Below are positions 59,292 through 64,000 of a stretch of DNA of 64,000 bases, piece by piece. Within the stretch, counting starts at the first letter, position 1. The number at the start of each line of letters is the position of its first letter. The notes under the pieces were generated by a model. It saw only the letters and a list, made by a program, of their open reading frames with translations, did not search any database and was not told where the DNA came from. The stretch is taken from the NCBI RefSeq assembly GCF_008312835.1, contig NZ_VSKS01000014.1, forward strand, positions 124,001 through 188,000. The letters run 5' to 3'. The DNA is from Streptomyces marokkonensis (GTDB taxonomy: Bacteria > Actinomycetota > Actinomycetes > Streptomycetales > Streptomycetaceae). Position numbers and translations under genes: made by a program.

Positions 59292-60916
59292 GCCCCTCGA
59301 TCACCCATGTCACCCTCGCCGCGAACGAGGCGAGCGAACACCGCGCCCTGATCATCACGTTGTTCGCGCTGTTCGTCGTCGCCACCCTCGGCATCACCAT
59401 CTGGGCGGGCCGGCAGACCAAGGACGCCGCCGACTTCTACGCCGGCGGACGCCAGTTCAGCGCCTTCCAGAACGGACTCGCGGTCTCCGGCGACTACATG
59501 TCGGCCGCGTCCTTCCTCGGCATCGCGGGCGCCATCGCCCTGTTCGGCTACGACGGCTTCCTGTACTCCATCGGCTTCCTGGTCGCCTGGCTGGTCGCCC
59601 TCCTCCTGGTCGCCGAGCCACTGCGCAACTCCGGCCGCTACACGATGGGCGACGTCCTCGCCTACCGCATGCGCCAGCGCCCCGTGCGCACCGCCGCCGG
59701 CACCTCCACCATCGTCGTGTCGATCTTCTACCTGCTGGCCCAGATGGCGGGCGCGGGCGTCCTCGTCTCGCTGCTGCTCGGCATCACCTCCGACGCCGGC
59801 AAGATCCTCATCGTCGCGCTCGTCGGTGTCCTGATGATCGTGTACGTCTCCATCGGCGGCATGAAGGGCACCACCTGGGTCCAGATGGTCAAGGCCGTGC
59901 TGCTCATCGGCGGCACGATCCTCATTACGTTCCTGGTCCTGCTGAAGTTCAACTTCAACATCTCCGACCTGCTGGGCAGCGCCGCCGAGAACAGCGGCAA
60001 GGGCGAGGCCTTCCTCGAGCCCGGCCTGCAGTACGGCGCCGACGGCACCACCAAGCTGGACTTCATCTCCCTCGGCATCGCCCTGGTGCTCGGCACCGCC
60101 GGTCTGCCGCACATCCTGATCCGCTTCTACACGGTGCCCAACGCCAAGGCCGCCCGTAAGTCCGTGAACTGGGCCATCGGCATCATCGGCGGCTTCTACC
60201 TGATGACCATCGCCCTCGGCTTCGGCGCCGCCGCCCTGATCTCCCAGGAGGAGATCATCGCGTCCAACCCGTCCGGGAACACGGCCGCCCCGCTGCTCGC
60301 CCTGCACCTCGGCGGCGTCGACTCGGCCTGGGGCGCCATCCTGCTCGCCACCATCTCTGCGGTCGCCTTCGCGACGATCCTCGCCGTGGTCGCCGGCCTC
60401 ACCCTCGCCTCGTCGTCCTCCTTCGCGCACGACATCTACGCCAACGTCATCCGCAAGGGGCAGGCCACGGAGAAGGAGGAGATGAGGGCGGCCCGCTGGG
60501 CGACCGTCCTCATCGGTGTGGTCTCCATCGCGCTCGGCGCCCTCGCCCGTGACCTGAACGTGGCCGGCCTGGTCGCGCTGGCCTTCGCGGTCGCCGCCTC
60601 CGCCAACCTGCCGACCATCCTCTACAGCCTGTTCTGGAAGCGGTTCACCACCCAGGGCGCCCTGTGGTCGATCTACGGCGGTCTCATCGTGGCCGTCGGC
60701 CTGGTGCTCTTCTCGCCCGTGGTCTCCGGCGACCCCAAGGCGATGTTCCCGGACGTCGACTTCGCCTGGTTCCCGCTGAAGAACCCCGGCATCATCTCCA
60801 TCCCCTTCGGCTTCCTGATGGGCTGGCTCGGCACCGTCCTGTCCAAGGAGGAGCCGGACGCCAAGAAGTACGCGGAGCTGGAGGTCCGGTCGCTGACCGG
60901 CACCGGCGCCCACTGA
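59288..60916 (+). CDS. actP: Cation:acetate symporter
   Basis: A 542-residue SSS-family transporter with about 13 helices for uptake of acetate and related short acids. Marks: DFYAGGRQFSAFQNGLAVSGDYMSAASFLG, VYVSIGGMKGTTWVQMVKA, GTAGLPHILIRFYTVPNAKAAR and SSSSFAHDIYANVIRKG. The ATG overlaps the DUF485 stop (ATGA), a pairing typical of actP. A strong terminator follows. Confidence 0.94.
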   Translation: MSPSITHVTLAANEASEHRALIITLFALFVVATLGITIWAGRQTKDAADFYAGGRQFSAFQNGLAVSGDYMSAASFLGIAGAIALFGYDGFLYSIGFLVAWLVALLLVAEPLRNSGRYTMGDVLAYRMRQRPVRTAAGTSTIVVSIFYLLAQMAGAGVLVSLLLGITSDAGKILIVALVGVLMIVYVSIGGMKGTTWVQMVKAVLLIGGTILITFLVLLKFNFNISDLLGSAAENSGKGEAFLEPGLQYGADGTTKLDFISLGIALVLGTAGLPHILIRFYTVPNAKAARKSVNWAIGIIGGFYLMTIALGFGAAALISQEEIIASNPSGNTAAPLLALHLGGVDSAWGAILLATISAVAFATILAVVAGLTLASSSSFAHDIYANVIRKGQATEKEEMRAARWATVLIGVVSIALGALARDLNVAGLVALAFAVAASANLPTILYSLFWKRFTTQGALWSIYGGLIVAVGLVLFSPVVSGDPKAMFPDVDFAWFPLKNPGIISIPFGFLMGWLGTVLSKEEPDAKKYAELEVRSLTGTGAH

Positions 60917-60925
60917 TCCAGCCCT

Positions 60926-60978
60926 CCGGACGGCCGCGTCGCGGGACCCCTGCAGGTCCGTACGACGCGGCCGTCCGG
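60926..60978 (+). terminator. Terminator of the DUF485-actP operon
   Basis: Perfect 16-bp arms CCGGACGGCCGCGTCG / CGACGCGGCCGTCCGG enclosing a second short stem GGACC/GGTCC. It starts 10 bases past the actP stop. Confidence 0.88.
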
Positions 60979-61074
60979 CATCTCGTCGCATCGGGTCGAC
61001 GCGGGTTGTCGGTGGCGTCACGTAGGCTCGCAGGTGCGAGACAGGAGTGATCCGCGTCGAGGGAGGGGGCCCAC

Positions 61075-62064
61075 GTGCTCATCGACACCTACGGCCGAGT
61101 GGCCACCGACCTGAGGGTCTCACTGACCGACCGGTGCAATCTGCGCTGCACGTACTGCATGCCCGAGGAGGGGCTGCAGTGGCTGGCCAAGCCGGATCTG
61201 CTCACCGACGACGAGATCGTCCGCCTCGTCGGCATCGCCGTCACCTCCCTCGGTGTCGAAGAGGTCCGCTTCACCGGCGGCGAGCCCCTGCTCCGCCCCG
61301 GCCTCGTCGGCATCGTCGAGCGGGTCGCCGCGCTGGAACCCCGCCCGCAGACGTCCCTCACCACCAACGGCATCGGCCTGCGGCGCACCGCGGCCGCCCT
61401 GAAGGCGGCCGGCCTGGACCGGGTCAACGTCTCCCTGGACACGCTGCGTCCCGACGTCTTCAAGACCCTCACCCGCCGCGACCGCCACCGGGACGTCATC
61501 GACGGCCTCCACGCGGCCCGTGAGGCCGGCCTGACCCCCGTCAAGGTCAACTCGGTCCTGATGCCGGGGCTCAACGACGACGAGGCCCCCGACCTCCTCG
61601 CCTGGGCCGTGGAGCAGGACTACGAGCTGCGCTTCATCGAGCAGATGCCCCTGGACGCCCAGCACGGCTGGAAGCGCGACGGCATGATCACCGCCGGGGA
61701 CATCCTGGCCTCCCTGCGCACCCGCTTCGAACTGACCCCCGAGGGAGACGAGGAGCGCGGCAGCGCACCGGCCGAGCGCTGGCTGGTCGACGGCGGCCCG
61801 CACCGGGTCGGTGTCATCGCCTCCGTCACCCGCCCCTTCTGCGCCGCCTGCGACCGAACCCGTCTCACCGCCGACGGACAGATACGCACCTGCCTGTTCG
61901 CCACCGAGGAGACGGACCTGCGCGCGGCCCTGCGCTCCGGCGCCCCCGACGAGGAGATCGCCCGCATCTGGAAACACGCCATGTGGGGCAAGAAGGCGGG
62001 CGCGGGCCTGGACGACCCGGCCTTCGTCCAGCCGGACCGCCCCATGTCCGCCATCGGCGGCTGA
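61075..62064 (+). CDS. moaA: GTP 3',8-cyclase (molybdenum cofactor biosynthesis)
   Basis: Radical SAM enzyme of 329 residues making 3',8-cyclo-7,8-dihydro-GTP. The N-terminal [4Fe-4S] motif is DRCNLRCTYCMP (Cys 21, 25, 28); RFTGGEPLLRPGL follows. The second cluster is FCAACDRTRLTADGQIRTC. The C-terminus ends in Gly-Gly, as required for MoaA activity. The GTG at 61075 has GGAGGGGG upstream. It stands alone here; other moa genes are outside the window. Confidence 0.96.
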   Translation: MLIDTYGRVATDLRVSLTDRCNLRCTYCMPEEGLQWLAKPDLLTDDEIVRLVGIAVTSLGVEEVRFTGGEPLLRPGLVGIVERVAALEPRPQTSLTTNGIGLRRTAAALKAAGLDRVNVSLDTLRPDVFKTLTRRDRHRDVIDGLHAAREAGLTPVKVNSVLMPGLNDDEAPDLLAWAVEQDYELRFIEQMPLDAQHGWKRDGMITAGDILASLRTRFELTPEGDEERGSAPAERWLVDGGPHRVGVIASVTRPFCAACDRTRLTADGQIRTCLFATEETDLRAALRSGAPDEEIARIWKHAMWGKKAGAGLDDPAFVQPDRPMSAIGG

Positions 62065-62085
62065 ACGGACCGGGACGACAGGGAC

Positions 62086-62313
62086 TCAGGCCCCTTCGGG
62101 GGCCTCCCACTCCGCGAACGGGACGACGTCCTTCAGGAACCCCCGCACGCCCAGGAACTGCGACAGATGCTCGCGGTGCTCCTCGCAGGCGAGCCACGTC
62201 TTGCGCCGCTCGGGCGTGTGCAGCTTCGGGTTGTTCCACGCCAGCACCCAGGCGGCAGCGGCACGGCAGCCCTTGGCGGAACAGATCGGGGTCTCGGGAC
62301 CGGGCGTCATCAC
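62086..62313 (-). CDS. Small conserved Cys/His protein
   Basis: A 75-residue soluble protein with ICSAKGCRAAAAWVLAWNNPK, TWLACEEHREHLSQFL: Cys-x4-Cys and a Cys-x2-His pair, which could form a zinc site. Family function unknown. A TAGGGT -10 box (62326-62321) is seven bases before the GTG at 62313, which is immediately followed by an ATG (62310); either may start, and a leaderless mRNA favours the GTG. It converges on moaA. Confidence 0.75.
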   Translation of the reverse strand: MMTPGPETPICSAKGCRAAAAWVLAWNNPKLHTPERRKTWLACEEHREHLSQFLGVRGFLKDVVPFAEWEAPEGA

Positions 62314-62363
62314 ACCGCCGACCCTAACCCGATCGGCGCAGTACGACGTGCCGGGGAAAAGGC

Positions 62364-62399
62364 GACGCCGAGCAGCCACGGGGGGAGCTGCCCGGCGTC
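62364..62399 (-). terminator. Hairpin downstream of the DUF3099 gene
   Basis: Arms GACGCCG-A-GCAGC / GCTGC-C-CGGCGTC with one mismatch. It is about 155 bases beyond the DUF3099 stop and before the next leftward promoter. Could end that transcript. Confidence 0.5.
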
Positions 62400-62555
62400 G
62401 GTCCGTCGCTCCGACGGGGGATGCGGAGCGCGTACGAAGTATGTCACGGGTCACCCCGCCCCCGGCACCGGAAGCACATGATTGATCTGAGCTTTTCTTG
62501 AGCTTGGCGGGTAAGCGTCTTCCGCTTGACCCCGTTTCCCCTCACGCCCCGATCT

Positions 62556-62954
62556 TCACGACCGCTCGGGCCGCTCCGTTCGTGCGCCCGGCACGTGCTC
62601 CGACGCCACATCTTCCGCATCGGCTTCCGCCGAACCGTCATTCGTCCGCGGCGGTGCGATCGTCGGCTTCATCGGTGTCGTCACGAAGGTCGACGGCAGC
62701 GACGGCGCGTTCTCGCGCCCGGCGTTGGCGATCACCACCGCGACGTACGGCAGGACCGCCCCGAGCACCAGCGCCACGATCGCGACGTGCCGTTCCACGT
62801 TCCACAGCGTCGCCGCGAGGATGACCGAGATGGTGCGGACGGTCATCGAGATCACATAACGGCGCTGCCGCGCCCGTACATCCTCCTGGAGGCCCGCCCG
62901 GGCACCGGTGATCCGGAAAACCTGGCCGCTGCCACTGTCCTGGTGCTTCCGCAT
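62556..62954 (-). CDS. DUF3099 family membrane protein
   Basis: A 132-residue protein. The DUF3099 part is ITGARAGLQEDVRARQRRYVISM followed by two membrane helices (TISVILAATLWNV... and VAIVALVLGAVLPYVAVVIANAG). The C-terminal 40 residues are disordered and acidic. Function unknown. The ATG at 62954 gives the usual N-terminus. The gene is divergent from the GlsB/YeaQ-type gene. Confidence 0.82.
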   Translation of the reverse strand: MRKHQDSGSGQVFRITGARAGLQEDVRARQRRYVISMTVRTISVILAATLWNVERHVAIVALVLGAVLPYVAVVIANAGRENAPSLPSTFVTTPMKPTIAPPRTNDGSAEADAEDVASEHVPGARTERPERS

Positions 62955-63200
62955 CACATTCCACCACCCGACCCCATCGGACTCTTCCCGCCCGCTGACC
63001 GTCCCGCGACCCGGTCGGGGACATCGGGCCCGGACAGCTCCACGGTACGCCGCCCCCGCGCGGGTCACGAGCCCGGGGCGGCCCCCGCCCCGGCCCACGG
63101 CCTGCGCCGCGGCGTGTACACCCGAACCCGACATGCGGCGTAGGACGTCTCGTCCGACACTGGTCACAATGCTCGCGTCAAGCCGTACGAGGAGGCATCC

Positions 63201-63485
63201 ATGGGCTGGTTGTGGGCGATCATCGTGGGATTCGTGCTCGGCCTGATCGCCAAGGCCGTGATCCCCGGCAAACAGCACATCCCGCTGTGGCTGGCCACCA
63301 TCTGCGGCATGATCGGAGCCGTCGCGGGCAACGCCATCGCGCGGGGTTTCGGGGTGGAGGAGACGAGCGGCATCGACTGGAGCCGGCACATCTTCCAGCT
63401 GGTCGCGGCAATCGTGATCGTCTTCTTCGTGGACATGCTGTACACCACGATGAAGCGCAGGAAGCACGGAGGGCAACGGGTCTGA
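63201..63485 (+). CDS. GlsB/YeaQ/YmgE-type stress membrane protein
   Basis: A 94-residue membrane protein starting MGWLWAIIVGFVLGLIAKAVIPGKQ, with GMIGAVAGNAIARGFG and a third hydrophobic segment LVAAIVIVFFVDMLY. This is the transglycosylase-associated protein fold found in general stress genes. A basic tail KRRKHGGQRV follows. GAGGAGG precedes the ATG by about eight bases. Confidence 0.85.
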   Translation: MGWLWAIIVGFVLGLIAKAVIPGKQHIPLWLATICGMIGAVAGNAIARGFGVEETSGIDWSRHIFQLVAAIVIVFFVDMLYTTMKRRKHGGQRV

Positions 63486-63556
63486 CCGTCGCCGGGTGAG
63501 GGCGAAGGGACGGCCTCGGCGCCCGCCGGAGACCGCCCCTGGACGAAGCCGCCGGC

Positions 63557-64000
63557 TCAGCCGGCCGAGACCTCCACCGCCGCCAGGTTCTTCTTGCCGC
63601 GGCGCAGCACCAGCCACCGCCCGTGCAGCAGGTCCTCCTTGCCGGGGACGGCGTCCTCGGCGGTGACCTTGACGTTGTTCACGTAGGCGCCGCCCTCCTT
63701 CACCGTGCGCCGCGCGGCCGACTTGCTCGGCACCAGGCCGACCTCGGCGAACAGGTCGACCACCGGACCGAGCTCGGCCACCTCGACGTGCGGCACCTCG
63801 GACAGTGCGGCCGCCAGCGTCCGGTCGTCCAGCTCCGCCAGCTCGCCCTGGCCGAACAGGGCCCTGGACGCGGCGATCACGGCGGCCGTCTGGCCGGCGC
63901 CGTGCACCAGCGTCGTCAGCTCCTCCGCCAGCGCGCGCTGCGCCGCCCGGGCCTGCGGACGCTCCCGCGTCTGCTTCTCCAGCTCCTCCAGCTCCTCGCG
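63557..64000 (-). CDS. tyrS: Tyrosyl-tRNA synthetase, C-terminal part (partial)
   Basis: The last 147 codons of a gene that enters from the right edge. It has the [21 protein letters not shown] helix and [22 protein letters not shown], then an S4-like RNA-binding domain [26 protein letters not shown] and [16 protein letters not shown]. This is the standard C-terminus of bacterial TyrS, which charges tRNA-Tyr. The catalytic domain is outside the window. Confidence 0.93.
   Translation of the reverse strand, partial: REELEELEKQTRERPQARAAQRALAEELTTLVHGAGQTAAVIAASRALFGQGELAELDDRTLAAALSEVPHVEVAELGPVVDLFAEVGLVPSKSAARRTVKEGGAYVNNVKVTAEDAVPGKEDLLHGRWLVLRRGKKNLAAVEVSAG

Overview
The window looks like a chromosomal core segment of a Streptomyces: very high G+C with G/C-rich third codon positions, many GTG starts, -10 boxes of the TAGGGT type placed right before start codons, a LAETG sortase-type surface protein, ectoine plus 5-hydroxyectoine genes, and a gene order that from memory matches the Streptomyces coelicolor SCO1818 (tyrS) to SCO1870 region read backwards. 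The species was not determined and no database was searched. No insertion sequence, prophage, CRISPR array, rRNA or tRNA gene was seen.

Layout. 0-5 kb: a sensor histidine kinase with an unusual C-terminal extension, a DUF1349 protein, a FrnE/DsbA-like oxidoreductase and a class V aminotransferase. 4.8-8.0 kb: ectABCD (compatible solute synthesis) read leftward, with a strong palindrome touching the ectA start. 8.4-13.3 kb: an aminotransferase divergent from a three-gene polar amino acid ABC importer, then an amidohydrolase. 13.4-14.4 kb: a LAETG surface protein. 14.4-32.9 kb: a cobalamin cluster in two leftward operons. Operon one is riboswitch - short leader ORF - cobD - cobQ - cobN - chlI/D fusion - cobO - cobB - cobI. 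Operon two is cobM - cobL - cbiG/cobJ fusion - cobH - cbiX - cobC. Nearly every junction overlaps by an ATGA or GTGA. A ZIP metal transporter gene on the opposite strand separates the operons. The enzyme set mixes 'aerobic' late cobalt insertion (CobN) with CbiG and a CbiX-like chelatase.

32.9-36.6 kb: a low-affinity phosphate transporter (pitH2-like) with a clear PHO box and a small membrane partner, a class II aldolase and an alpha/beta hydrolase. 36.8-42 kb: a hypothetical protein, a VOC protein, an ABC-F ATPase preceded by a 7-codon leader ORF, the small nucleoid protein Gbn with a cluster of GATC sites upstream, and an enoyl-CoA hydratase-like protein. 42.2-45.3 kb: an Asp23/AmaP envelope-stress type cluster. 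45.3-50.4 kb: a tight operon of sodium:solute symporter, ECF sigma factor, small membrane protein, GH15 (trehalase/glucoamylase-like) enzyme and an atypical SDR. 50.6-55.4 kb: SURF1, a zinc-binding small protein, an exonuclease-BRCT protein, a CopD-type membrane protein and a CaiB-like CoA transferase. 55.5-58.7 kb: two tandem secreted subtilases. 58.9-64 kb: DUF485-actP acetate symporter, moaA, small conserved proteins, and the 3' part of tyrS.

The coherent systems are osmoprotection (ect), corrin synthesis with its B12 riboswitch, phosphate uptake under PhoP, and envelope/stress modules. The least explained items are the leader ORFs, the repeat-derived inserts inside cobB and the ZIP gene, several perfect palindromes in divergent promoter regions, and the symporter-sigma-GH15-SDR operon.
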